A stretch of DNA of 31,744 nt from positions 1-31,744 of the forward strand of contig DAOQXO010000021.1 of assembly GCA_035342635.1 (NCBI GenBank), read 5' to 3'. Below are positions 24,242-31,652 of the stretch, piece after piece. The position numbers and the translations under genes were made by a program. The stretch's first letter is position 1, and each line of letters begins with the position of its first letter. Below the pieces are notes generated by a model that did not search any database, was not told where the DNA came from, and was given only the letters and a program-made list of their open reading frames with translations. This stretch comes from CADEFQ01 sp035342635. GTDB taxonomy: Bacteria; Pseudomonadota; Gammaproteobacteria; Steroidobacterales; Steroidobacteraceae.

Positions 24242-26118
24242 GGGCGCGCGGTCCGTTGCACGAGCAATATGGCCGCCTGGCGCTTGCGCCGCCACAACGC
24301 GATGAACAGGGCGATGAGCGCGAAGATCGCCGGCATCAGGACGATGTTCACGAACTTGATGCGGTTGCCGAGCCCGCGGATGTCCTCGTTGAGCCCGCTG
24401 CGGACCTCGCGCAGTTCCTTCCTGATGCGCAACTTCTCCGCTTCGAAGCGTTCGATCTCGCGTTGCTGTTCGGGAGTCAGGATCAGCCCGGACTGGTCCT
24501 GGCGCTGCGACTGCAGCGCCACGAGCTTCTCTTCGGTCGCCGTCAGCTGCGCCTCGAGCTCCTGTTCCTTGCTGCGCAGGCGCCCCTCGGCGTCGCGGCG
24601 CAGTGCGTCGACCCGCTCGAACGGGCGCGAGTAACTCGCGCGCCCGCGCACGCTGATCAGGTCGGCCGTACCGGCGAGATTGTCGAGTGCGTTCCACACG
24701 AGATCGCCGTTATGCGCCCAGGCCTGCTTGGCGCGCGGTCCGAAGAACGAGGGCGGCACGTCGCGCAGCCAAAGGTAGTCGGCGAGCAGATCACTGTCGG
24801 CAAACACGATCAGGTTGAGCGGCTGCGCCGAGTCCCTGAGCGGGCCAGGGCCGTCCGGGAAGGCGCTCTTCACGTGGCCGGTCACGCGCGCCGCGAGCGC
24901 ATAGCGCTGCCCGGTCGGCTCGAAGCCGTCCTGCAGCGAGGCCGGATCCATGAGCATCGCAAAGCGCTCGACCGGCAGCGGAGCCGCGAGTGCGCTCGAT
25001 TGCAGCAGCGGCTCGAACAGCGTGTCCGCGCCGTCGCGCGGCGCCAGGTATCCGGCGGTGGCGACGTTGATGGACCCGAGGCCGTTCGTGACCACGTCAT
25101 CGGCCGCAAGGCTCGTCGCGTCGAGGCCGAGGATCGCGATATGACGCGTCGGCGCCTCGCCCGCGCGCATCGAGACGGACATCCCGTGGCTCAGGTCGCC
25201 GATGATCTCACGCGCATTGAAGTCGACGCCCCAGGCGCCGAGCAGCATGCCGAGCTGCGAGCTGCGGTCGGCTGCCATGGCGGCGAGCGGATTGTCGGGA
25301 CTCGCGCCGCCCGGATCCTGCTCGGCGAGCGGATCGACGAACACCAGCAGGTGCCCGCCGCGCAACGCGAACTGGTCGATGGCCTGCTGGGCCGCGAGCG
25401 GCAGCGACTTCGGGTGCACGATCACGAGCACGTCGACGTCGGCGTCGATGTCGGTCAGGTCAGGGGTGAGATCGCGCACGGTGAACAGTTCGGCCGCCTG
25501 CGCATACACGTACCACGGATCGCGCGTCTGGCCGCTCATCGGATCGAAGCTGCCGCCCATCGGCAGGCTCGACAGCCAACCGACGATCGGCTTGTCGGGG
25601 CGCCCGAGCTGCTGGATCAGCTTCGCGACGTCATATTCGAGGAACTCTTCCTTCGAGGGATCGAAGAAGGCGATTGCCTCGCGGCCATCGGTCGAATTGG
25701 TGCCGGCGAGGCCGAAGAAGAAGGTTTCGCCGCCCGCGCCGATCGGCACGCCCTCGACGCCGAGTTCGGCGGCGCGGTCCTCCTCGGCGGAGAAGGGCTG
25801 GGGGTCGACGATCGAGAGGCGCAGCTTGCCATTGCTGCGTGCCGCCAGTTCCTGCAGGAATTCGCTGACGCGCATGCCGTAGTTCTTGAGGGCCGGATAT
25901 TCGCCCGCGGCGCGTTCGCTCCAGAAGAAATGAAGGTTCACGGGCTCCGCGAGCGAGTCGAGGATGCGCTGCGTGCCCGGCGCCACGGAATAGAGCCTGT
26001 TCTCGGTCAGATCGAGACGCCAGCCGCGCAGCGCCCAGGTCGAGAGCATCGTGATGCCGATGAACAGCACGGCAAGCGCCAGCAATGCGCCGCGGCCGAG
26101 CAGTCTGCGTTGTGTCAT
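24238..26118 (-). CDS. GldG-like ABC transporter auxiliary protein
   Basis: A 626-residue protein with a membrane segment at about residues 10-30 and another near the C-terminus (about 592-612). The extracytoplasmic part is of GldG/ABC-type transport family shape: WRLDLTENRLYSVAPGTQRILDSL, then SIVDPQPFSAEEDRAAELGV and the GGHLLVFVDPLAEQDPG segment. A heptad-rich coiled coil (about 510-585) lies before the last membrane segment. In Bacteroidetes, GldG works with GldA and GldF in gliding and type IX secretion; related cassettes in proteobacteria have no settled role. It begins 7 bp after the permease gene and overlaps the DUF4340 gene. The family call is good; the transported substrate is unknown. 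Confidence 0.88.
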   Translation of the reverse strand: MTQRRLLGRGALLALAVLFIGITMLSTWALRGWRLDLTENRLYSVAPGTQRILDSLAEPVNLHFFWSERAAGEYPALKNYGMRVSEFLQELAARSNGKLRLSIVDPQPFSAEEDRAAELGVEGVPIGAGGETFFFGLAGTNSTDGREAIAFFDPSKEEFLEYDVAKLIQQLGRPDKPIVGWLSSLPMGGSFDPMSGQTRDPWYVYAQAAELFTVRDLTPDLTDIDADVDVLVIVHPKSLPLAAQQAIDQFALRGGHLLVFVDPLAEQDPGGASPDNPLAAMAADRSSQLGMLLGAWGVDFNAREIIGDLSHGMSVSMRAGEAPTRHIAILGLDATSLAADDVVTNGLGSINVATAGYLAPRDGADTLFEPLLQSSALAAPLPVERFAMLMDPASLQDGFEPTGQRYALAARVTGHVKSAFPDGPGPLRDSAQPLNLIVFADSDLLADYLWLRDVPPSFFGPRAKQAWAHNGDLVWNALDNLAGTADLISVRGRASYSRPFERVDALRRDAEGRLRSKEQELEAQLTATEEKLVALQSQRQDQSGLILTPEQQREIERFEAEKLRIRKELREVRSGLNEDIRGLGNRIKFVNIVLMPAIFALIALFIALWRRKRQAAILLVQRTARP

Positions 26119-26125
26119 GGGCGAC

Positions 26126-26860
26126 TCACTCCGACTTGCGAACGTCGAGCACGAACGCCGTGGCGACCAGGAAAAAGCCCATCGTCAGCGCGAAGTACAG
26201 GACGTCGCGCAGGTCGAGGACACCCTTGGAGAGCGCCTCGAAATGCGTCAGGAACGACAACGAGGCCACGGCGTCGACGATGGCCTGCGGTGCCCAGCCG
26301 CGGAACGCATCCAGCACCAGCGGGAAGCCGGCCAGCAGGAACGCAAAGCACACGACCACCGCGAGGATGAACGCGACCACCTGGTTGCGGGTGAGCGCCG
26401 ACATGCACGAGCCGATGGCGAGGAACGCGCCTGCCATCAGCAGGCTGCCCAGGTAGCTCGCGACGATCACGCCGTTGTCGGGCGCGCCCAGGTAGTTGAC
26501 GGTGACCCAGATCGGACAGGTGAGCGCGAGCGCGAGGGCGGTGAAGGCCCAGGCCGCGAAGAACTTGCCGAGCACGGCCTGCCAGAGTGTGACCGGCAGT
26601 GTCAGCAGCAGTTCGATCGAGCCCGACTTGCGTTCCTCGGCCCACAGCCGCATCGAGATGGCCGGTATCAGGAACAGGTACAGCCAGGGGTGGAAATTGA
26701 AGAACGGCAGCAGGTCGGCCTGGCCGCGCTCGTAGAAGCCGCCGAGGTAGAAAGTGAACGCCGCCGCCAGCAACAGGAAGATCAGGATGAAGACATAGGC
26801 GACCGGCGTGGCGAAATAGCCCGCCAGTTCGCGCTTCGTGATCGTGACGATTTGACCCAC
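26126..26860 (-). CDS. ABC-2 type permease, GldF-like
   Basis: A protein of about 244 residues with six hydrophobic segments, an ABC-2 permease. It starts GQIVTITKRELAGYFATPVA, the usual amphipathic entry helix of GldF-like and NosY-like permeases, and contains EERKSGSIELLLTLPVT, the conserved cytoplasmic coupling segment. GTG at 26860 is preferred since GGGAGG lies about 10 nt upstream and this N-terminus fits the family; a longer start at 26908 would overlap the ATPase gene. It would form the channel of the cassette with the ATPase encoded 19 bp upstream and the GldG-like protein 7 bp downstream. Confidence 0.88.
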   Translation of the reverse strand: MGQIVTITKRELAGYFATPVAYVFILIFLLLAAAFTFYLGGFYERGQADLLPFFNFHPWLYLFLIPAISMRLWAEERKSGSIELLLTLPVTLWQAVLGKFFAAWAFTALALALTCPIWVTVNYLGAPDNGVIVASYLGSLLMAGAFLAIGSCMSALTRNQVVAFILAVVVCFAFLLAGFPLVLDAFRGWAPQAIVDAVASLSFLTHFEALSKGVLDLRDVLYFALTMGFFLVATAFVLDVRKSE

Positions 26861-26879
26861 GCCCGCGTTCCCTCCCTGC

Positions 26880-27803
26880 TCAGACCGTGATGCTGCGGAA
26901 TACCTCATCGAGGCGTCCCGACTCGAGTGCCAGCGATTTCAGGCCGAGGCTCTGCCGGTTCGCGAGGTCGGTCACCGCGGTGAGGATCCGGGCACCCGGC
27001 TGCGGCAGCGCAGTCAGGCGCAGTTCGCGCTCGTCCGCCTCGACGCTCGCGACCTGGGGCAGTGCGGCGAGGGCGGCCTGCGCGCGGGCGTATTCTGCGG
27101 CGTCCGCGAGCTGCAACGACACCGCGTTGTGGTAGCGCGAGCGTGCCGTGAGGCCCTGCGGCGTGTCGTCGGCCACGATCCGGCCGCGCGCGATGATGAT
27201 CGCGCGCGTGCAGACCGCCTCGACCTCTTCGAGGATATGGGTCGAGACCACGATCGTCTTCTCGGCCGCCATCTCGTTGATCAGGGCGCGCACTTCGTGC
27301 TTCTGGTTGGGATCGAGGCCGTCGGTCGGCTCGTCGAGGATGAGAACCGGCGGGTCGTGCAGGATCGCCTGCGCGATGCCGACGCGCCGGCGAAAGCCTT
27401 TCGACAGGGTATCGATCGATTGCGCCGTGACATCCTGCAGCGCGAGGCGCGCGATCACGTGATCGAGCCGGCTGCGGCGCGTGGCTCCCGCCAGGCCGCG
27501 CAGATCGGCGATGAACTCGAGAAAGGCCTTGACGCTCATTTCGCCATAGCTCGGCGCGCCTTCGGGCAGGTAACCGAGCGCGCGCTTGGCGGCGAGCGGC
27601 TCGCGCTCGATGTCGTGACCGCAGATGCTCGCCCTGCCTTCGGTAGGCGCGATGAAGCCGGCGATCATCCGCATCGTCGTGGTCTTGCCGGCGCCGTTCG
27701 GTCCGAGAAAGCCAAGCACCTCGCCGGGCTGGGCCTCGAAGCTGACTTCGTCAACGGCGGTGAGCGTGTCGTAACGCCTCGTGAGTCGTTCGGTCCTGAT
27801 CAT
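26880..27803 (-). CDS. ABC transporter ATP-binding protein, GldA-like
   Basis: A 307-residue ABC ATPase. Walker A is GPNGAGKTT (K40), the signature loop is LSKGFRRRVG, and Walker B with the catalytic glutamate is LILDEPTDGLDP. The LSKG-type signature is usual for GldA/CcmA-like ATPases that drive ABC-2 permeases. About 80 extra residues after the nucleotide-binding domain match the DUF4162-type tail of this class. The ATG at 27803 begins MIRTERLTRRYD; the frame remains open to 27926 across a repeat-rich intergenic block, but that extension is not family-like. First gene of the cassette, so its expression probably depends on the structured region upstream. Confidence 0.93.
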   Translation of the reverse strand: MIRTERLTRRYDTLTAVDEVSFEAQPGEVLGFLGPNGAGKTTTMRMIAGFIAPTEGRASICGHDIEREPLAAKRALGYLPEGAPSYGEMSVKAFLEFIADLRGLAGATRRSRLDHVIARLALQDVTAQSIDTLSKGFRRRVGIAQAILHDPPVLILDEPTDGLDPNQKHEVRALINEMAAEKTIVVSTHILEEVEAVCTRAIIIARGRIVADDTPQGLTARSRYHNAVSLQLADAAEYARAQAALAALPQVASVEADERELRLTALPQPGARILTAVTDLANRQSLGLKSLALESGRLDEVFRSITV

Positions 27804-27820
27804 ATGGTGTGGTCTGGATA

Positions 27821-27924
27821 CGCCAGCCACGGAAAAGTTCCGTGGCGCCTGCGGCGCAGGGGCGCAATTCTGTTGGCTGGCGGCGCGCCTGTCGAGACCG
27901 GCCCGCGGGGCAGGCGCCGCAGGC
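27821..27924 (-). repeat. Intergenic block of nested inverted repeats
   Basis: Seen by eye: a perfect 9-bp hairpin (27826-27834 with 27838-27846, arms GCCACGGAA and TTCCGTGGC, loop AAG); a perfect 9-bp long-range pair (27821-27829, CGCCAGCCA, with 27874-27882); an 11-bp pair (27847-27857, GCCTGCGGCGC, with 27914-27924); and a 7-bp pair (27885-27891 with 27911-27917). Several arms overlap, so the structures are mutually exclusive. No T-tract follows. It lies in the leader of the ABC cassette and after the stop of the 261-residue gene. Possible roles: REP-like palindrome, attenuator, or 3'-end stabiliser. Confidence 0.6.
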
Positions 27925-27956
27925 ATGTCACGCGAGGGAGGCGCGCGGGCGGCGGG

Positions 27957-28742
27957 TCAGTGCGTCGCGAAGCCCTGCTGGCGTTCGATGCGCGTGCGAT
28001 GCTCGCGCAGGATGCGGCGCACCTCGGGCGCGGCCGGCCGCCCGGCCAGGCGCGCGATCAGCTCGCCGAGCTCGTGCCACTGGCGGCCCCAGCCGAGCAG
28101 GCGGATCGCATCGTCGACGATGCGCCCGTCGATCACGTCCTGGCTTTCGCGCACGGCGGGAGCCGCGCTACGGTTGGGAGCTGCCGGCGCCGAAGCGCGG
28201 GACGCGGACGCGCGAGACGCGGGGGCGCGGGACGCGGAAGCGCGGGGCGCGGACGCGCGGGACGCGGCGGCCCGGGTTGCGCCGGTTGCGAGGCGCGGCA
28301 TCTCGCGCGTCGTGTCGTCGGCTTTCTTCGCCTGGCGCGTGCGGGTCGTGGAGTTGAGCACGTCGCGGCGCTCGGCCTCGACCGAGGCGAGCGGAATGAA
28401 GCGCTCGTTACCCTGCAGGCCGGCGAGATTGGCGAGGAAGCCCATCACCTCGAGCGCTTCGATAAAGGCGCGGTCGCCCTCGCGGGTGCGCTGCTCGACG
28501 AGTCGCGCCAGCGCATCGACACGCTGGCGGGCGAGATCGATGATCCAGCGCGCGGGGCGCTCGTGCTTCGGCCACGGTTGCACGTGCTGGTAGTGCTCGT
28601 CGTCGAGCGACGCGTAGCGCGCATGCAGTTCGAGGCTCTGCTGCCAGCGTGCGAGCAGCAGCTGCAGCTGTTGGCCGTCGGGCGAGGGAGCGCGCGGTGC
28701 AGGCTCGCCGCGCGGCGAGCCATGTGTGCGGGTCGTGGACAT
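27957..28742 (-). CDS. Hypothetical 261-residue protein with a repetitive Ala-Ser-Arg linker
   Basis: I do not recognise the family. The protein has an N-terminal helical region (about residues 20-125, with WPKHERPARWIIDLARQRVD and EGDRAFIEALEVMGFLANLA). A low-complexity linker of about 30 residues follows, made of pentapeptides of the form (S/P)A(S/P)RA. A C-terminal helical region (about 195-261, IVDDAIRLLGWGRQWHELGE onward) carries a charged end. There is no signal peptide or membrane segment, so it is probably cytosolic. The ATG at 28742 is chosen over a GTG at 28790; neither has a clear Shine-Dalgarno. The two helical blocks have balanced composition and sensible hydrophobic spacing, which supports real coding. 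The gene ends 153 bp before the ABC cassette. Confidence 0.7.
   Translation of the reverse strand: MSTTRTHGSPRGEPAPRAPSPDGQQLQLLLARWQQSLELHARYASLDDEHYQHVQPWPKHERPARWIIDLARQRVDALARLVEQRTREGDRAFIEALEVMGFLANLAGLQGNERFIPLASVEAERRDVLNSTTRTRQAKKADDTTREMPRLATGATRAAASRASAPRASASRAPASRASASRASAPAAPNRSAAPAVRESQDVIDGRIVDDAIRLLGWGRQWHELGELIARLAGRPAAPEVRRILREHRTRIERQQGFATH
28192..28281. repeat. 15-bp tandem repeat inside the hypothetical gene
   Basis: Five near-identical 15-bp units (28192-28266, consensus on the plus strand GACGCGCGGGACGCG) and a degenerate sixth (28267-28281). Because the period is a multiple of three, the repeat stays in frame and encodes the (S/P)A(S/P)RA pentapeptides. Copy number could vary between strains without breaking the gene. 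Confidence 0.85.
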
Positions 28743-29024
28743 GTGCGCACTGTAGCGACGGGTCGCGCGACCGCCTGCGATACGTCGCACATTGCGAGTG
28801 TTCCAATTGCGCGTCGCGAGCCATATGACATATCGGGAGCACAGGCCAGGTGACTCCTGCGCAGGGAATTGCTCGCGAGGCGGTCATCCGGCGGACATGC
28901 GCGGACGCGACGGATGCACACGCGCACCAGGCAGCGGAACGGCCGGCATCTGACAAGTGACGGGCAATCATCCCGGCGGCGGCGATCTGCGGCCGCACGT
29001 CGCTCGGGACTTCGTCAGCCGAGC
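28743..29024. other. Intergenic stretch between the hypothetical gene and the DUF6491-like gene
   Basis: No convincing ORF or RNA gene is seen in these 282 bp. The only standout is an AT-rich palindrome, ATATG-A-CATAT (28823-28833), about 80 bp upstream of the hypothetical gene. It could be a regulator site. A TTGGAA hexamer on the minus strand near 28800 is a weak -35 candidate for that gene. Confidence 0.35.
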
Positions 29025-29435
29025 CTATTTTTCGCTGTCGCGGGCGTCGGCGGCGCGCTTCGCCTTCGCCGGTGGTCCGTCGCTGCGCACGAGACTCACC
29101 ACCGGGCAGCTGCCCTCGCGCGGCACGATGATCGTGCTGAAGCGGTCGAAGCTGCCGGGAGGCCTGGTGACGAAGCCGATTGCGGTCGCGGTGCCGAGCC
29201 CGATGCAGGGACTCAGCAGCTTCGCGTAGTACCAGTCGCGGTGGTTGTCCTGCACCCAGAGGCCGCGGTCGCGGTCGACGTGCCAGTCGCGGATGCCACC
29301 GCGGTCGACAAACGGAATCGACACCTGTTCAGGCTCCGGCAGCGTGTCCTTGGGGTCGGCGCCGCTCGCGCAGATCGGTGCCAGCAGCAGCGCGGCGAGC
29401 GCCATCGCCGTGTGTGGCAAATGTGTCTTGTGCAT
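29025..29435 (-). CDS. Small exported protein, probably DUF6491 family
   Basis: A 136-residue protein with an N-terminal signal peptide (about residues 1-24: LPHTAMALAALLLAPICASGA) and a mature domain of about 110 residues. The mature part has the pattern SIPFVDRGGIRDWHVDRDRG, then LWVQDNHRDWYYAKLLSPC, GFVTRPPGSFDRFSTIIV and CPVVSLVRSDGPP. From memory this fits DUF6491, a periplasmic family of unknown function common in GC-rich proteobacteria. Two mature cysteines could form a disulfide. The ATG at 29435 is selected because it gives a clean signal peptide; the longer frame to 29543 does not. The end is lysine- and arginine-rich. It lies 117 bp downstream of the tRNA-Glu gene on the same strand. 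Confidence 0.75.
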   Translation of the reverse strand: MHKTHLPHTAMALAALLLAPICASGADPKDTLPEPEQVSIPFVDRGGIRDWHVDRDRGLWVQDNHRDWYYAKLLSPCIGLGTATAIGFVTRPPGSFDRFSTIIVPREGSCPVVSLVRSDGPPAKAKRAADARDSEK

Positions 29436-29552
29436 ATGGGATGTGCGTCCAGCCGATGAAACCACTGGCTCATTCGACTGTTTTGCGGCCCGGTGGTTCC
29501 GGGCCTCGTCTGCGACCGAGGCTGCCGTTATAATCGCAACCAATTGATTTAT

Positions 29553-29628
29553 TGGCGCTCCCTACGGGATTCGAACCCGTGTTACAGCCTTGAGAGGGCT
29601 ATGTCCTGGGCCTCTAGACGAAGGGAGC
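29553..29628 (-). tRNA. tRNA-Glu (anticodon CTC)
   Basis: The 76-nt cloverleaf folds by eye. Acceptor arms are GCTCCCT and AGGGAGC, with discriminator G and an encoded CCA (29553-29555). The anticodon stem is TAGCC/GGCTG around the loop CTCTCAA, giving anticodon CTC at 29592-29594. The T loop is GGTTCGAATCC-like. The sequence closely follows E. coli tRNA-Glu except for the anticodon arm. It reads GAG codons, the expected favourite in this GC-rich genome. Confidence 0.96.
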
Positions 29629-29659
29629 GTTGCGCGGCAGTCAGGCCTTGAGGCGCGGT

Positions 29660-29687
29660 ATTATAGAAATGTTGACCTTTACCTCAA
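29660..29687 (-). promoter_or_regulatory. Sigma70 promoter of tRNA-Glu
   Basis: On the minus strand, -35 TTGAGG (29682-29687), a 16-bp spacer and a perfect -10 TATAAT (29660-29665) lie about 31 bp upstream of the mature tRNA. The bases right after the -10 (ACCGCGCC) form a GC-rich discriminator, as in stable-RNA promoters under stringent control. The stringent-control reading is inferred. Confidence 0.65.
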
Positions 29688-29703
29688 GCGGAATGTATCA
29701 CCT

Positions 29704-31164
29704 TTGAATTCCTCTCCCGCGCCCCTCGAGGCGCCGGCGCCTCTCGCCCGGATCGTGCCTCGCGACCAGCACACTGTCTCCCGGTCGCAAGTCTCCCCCA
29801 ACGCGCTGCGCGTGCTCTATCGCCTGAAGGACGCCGGCTATCAGGCCTTTCTGGTCGGCGGCTGCGTACGCGACCTGCTGATCGGCATCGTGCCCAAGGA
29901 CTTCGACGTCGCGACCAACGCCCTGCCCGAGGAAGTCAGGCGACTGTTCCGCAACTGCCGGTTGATCGGCCGGCGCTTCCGGCTGGCGCATGTGTTCTTC
30001 GGACAGGAGATCATCGAGGTCGCGACCTTTCGCGCCGCGAGCGCGCCGCCGCCGGGCGACGATCCGCTGGTGGATCCCGATGCGGAAGAGGGCGACGGGG
30101 CTGAGCCGGAGGAGTCCGCGGACTTCGATGCGGATATCGCCGACACCGAGGGCGAGGACTCGCATGTGCTCGACGAGCACGGCCGCATCCTGCGCGACAA
30201 CGCCTACGGCACGATCGACGATGACGTGTGGCGGCGCGACTTCACCGCCAACGCGCTCTACTACAACATCGCCGATTTCTCGATCTGGGACTACGTCGGC
30301 GGCGTCGACGACGTGCTCGCCCGGCGACTGCGGGTCATCGGCGATCCGGAGACACGCTTTCGCGAAGATCCGGTGCGCATGCTGCGCGCGGCGCGTTTCG
30401 AGGCCAAGCTCGACTTCACGATCGACCCGCCGGTGGAGGCGGCGATCCGGGAACTCGGTGGCCTGCTCGCCTCGGCGCCGCCCGCGCGGCTGTTCGATGA
30501 GACACTGAAGCTGTTCCTCGCCGGCAGTGGCGTGCGCAGCTTCACGACGCTGCGCCGCCTCGGCCTGCTCGATGTCCTGTTCCCGACGGTTGCGGCCTAT
30601 TTCAGGCAGCACCCGGACAGCCTGGTCGAGCAGTTGCTGCTGCGAGGACTCGCGAATACCGATCAGCGGGTGCGCGACGGCAAGCCGGTGACGCCGACTT
30701 ATCTCTTCGCGCTGCTGCTCTATGGCCCGATCGCCGCGGCGATCGAGGCGCTGCCGCCGAACCGCTGGCACGAAGCCGGGGCGATCCTCGATGCGTGCGA
30801 TCGCGCGGCGCGCGACATGAACGCCCGCGTCGCGCTGCCGCGGCGTTTCTCGCTCGGCGTGCGCGAGATGTTTGCGCTGCAGCCACGGCTCGAGCAGCCT
30901 CGCGGCCGGCGCGCACTGCGCCTGCTCGAGCATCCGCGCTTCCGGGCAGCCTACGACCTGCTGTTGCTGCGCGCGGAACTCGGACTCGCCGCGCCCGAGA
31001 TCGCGGCGTGGTGGACCCGCCTGCAGGAGGCCGCGCCGGAAGATCGCGACGGCATGGCGGATGCGGTGTCGAAGGGCGGTGGACAGGCCGGTGGTGCCCG
31101 CCAGGGCGCGCCGCGCGGCGGACGCCGTCGCCGCCGGCGCGGTGGCGCCAAGCCCGTTGCATGA
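29704..31164 (+). CDS. pcnB: Poly(A) polymerase I
   Basis: A 486-residue class II nucleotidyltransferase that adds 3' poly(A) tails to RNA and speeds decay. The head domain shows LVGGCVRDLLIG at 50-61 and KDFDVATNA at 65-73, with catalytic D66 and D68; RRDFTANALYYN and REDPVRMLRAARFEAKLDF follow. The basic C-terminal tail (about 459-486, GGRRRRRRGG) is typical. Residues about 111-162 form a long acidic insertion between the conserved EVATFR and LRDN segments, roughly 30 residues longer than in E. coli as I recall it. No ATG is available; TTG at 29704 gives a family-like N-terminus that reaches IVPRDQHTVSR. It is back to back with tRNA-Glu and overlaps folK by 4 bp. Confidence 0.95.
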   Translation: MNSSPAPLEAPAPLARIVPRDQHTVSRSQVSPNALRVLYRLKDAGYQAFLVGGCVRDLLIGIVPKDFDVATNALPEEVRRLFRNCRLIGRRFRLAHVFFGQEIIEVATFRAASAPPPGDDPLVDPDAEEGDGAEPEESADFDADIADTEGEDSHVLDEHGRILRDNAYGTIDDDVWRRDFTANALYYNIADFSIWDYVGGVDDVLARRLRVIGDPETRFREDPVRMLRAARFEAKLDFTIDPPVEAAIRELGGLLASAPPARLFDETLKLFLAGSGVRSFTTLRRLGLLDVLFPTVAAYFRQHPDSLVEQLLLRGLANTDQRVRDGKPVTPTYLFALLLYGPIAAAIEALPPNRWHEAGAILDACDRAARDMNARVALPRRFSLGVREMFALQPRLEQPRGRRALRLLEHPRFRAAYDLLLLRAELGLAAPEIAAWWTRLQEAAPEDRDGMADAVSKGGGQAGGARQGAPRGGRRRRRRGGAKPVA

Positions 31165-31652
31165 CGCACTGGCGGCCTGCGTACATCGGGGTGGGCAGCA
31201 ACCTCGGTGACTCCCGCGGGCTGGTCGCCACTGCGATGGATCGCGTCGCCGCGCTTCCGTCGGTTTCCCATTTCGTGCGCGCGCCGGACTACCGCACGCG
31301 GCCCTTCGGGCCGGTCGCACAGCCGGATTTCATCAATTCCGCCGCCGGCTTTCTCACGACACTCGGCCCCCATGAGTTGCTCGCGGCACTGCGCGACATC
31401 GAGCGCGAGCTTGGCCGCGAGCCGGCCAGGGAGCGCTGGGGCCCGCGCGCCATCGATCTCGACCTGCTTGTGCTGGGCGGCGAGCGCCTGAGCGACCCCG
31501 TGGTGACGCTGCCGCATCCCGGTATCGCGCAGCGCGCGTTCGTGCTGCTGCCGCTTGCCGACATTGCGCCCTCGCTCGAGGTGCCGGGAGTCGGCATCGT
31601 CTCCGGGCTGCTGCGGGCGGTGTCCACCGAGGGCGCGGAGCGGCTGCCATGA
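31161..31652 (+). CDS. folK: HPPK, 6-hydroxymethyl-dihydropterin pyrophosphokinase
   Basis: A 163-residue enzyme of folate synthesis that transfers pyrophosphate from ATP to 6-hydroxymethyl-7,8-dihydropterin. Family signatures are the start AYIGVGSNLGDS, the loop VRAPDYRTRPFGPVAQPDFINSA, and the ATP/Mg site RWGPRAIDLDLL with the two aspartates that bind magnesium. PHPGIAQRAFVLLPL follows as usual. The ATG at 31161 overlaps the pcnB stop (ATGA), and the gene's own stop overlaps the next start in the same way. pcnB-folK is a common gammaproteobacterial pair. Identification is firm. Confidence 0.96.
   Translation: MTHWRPAYIGVGSNLGDSRGLVATAMDRVAALPSVSHFVRAPDYRTRPFGPVAQPDFINSAAGFLTTLGPHELLAALRDIERELGREPARERWGPRAIDLDLLVLGGERLSDPVVTLPHPGIAQRAFVLLPLADIAPSLEVPGVGIVSGLLRAVSTEGAERLP

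Noticed and set aside
28192..28281. Possible CRISPR-like array
   Set aside because: Units are contiguous 15-mers without spacers, lie in a coding frame and no cas gene is near.
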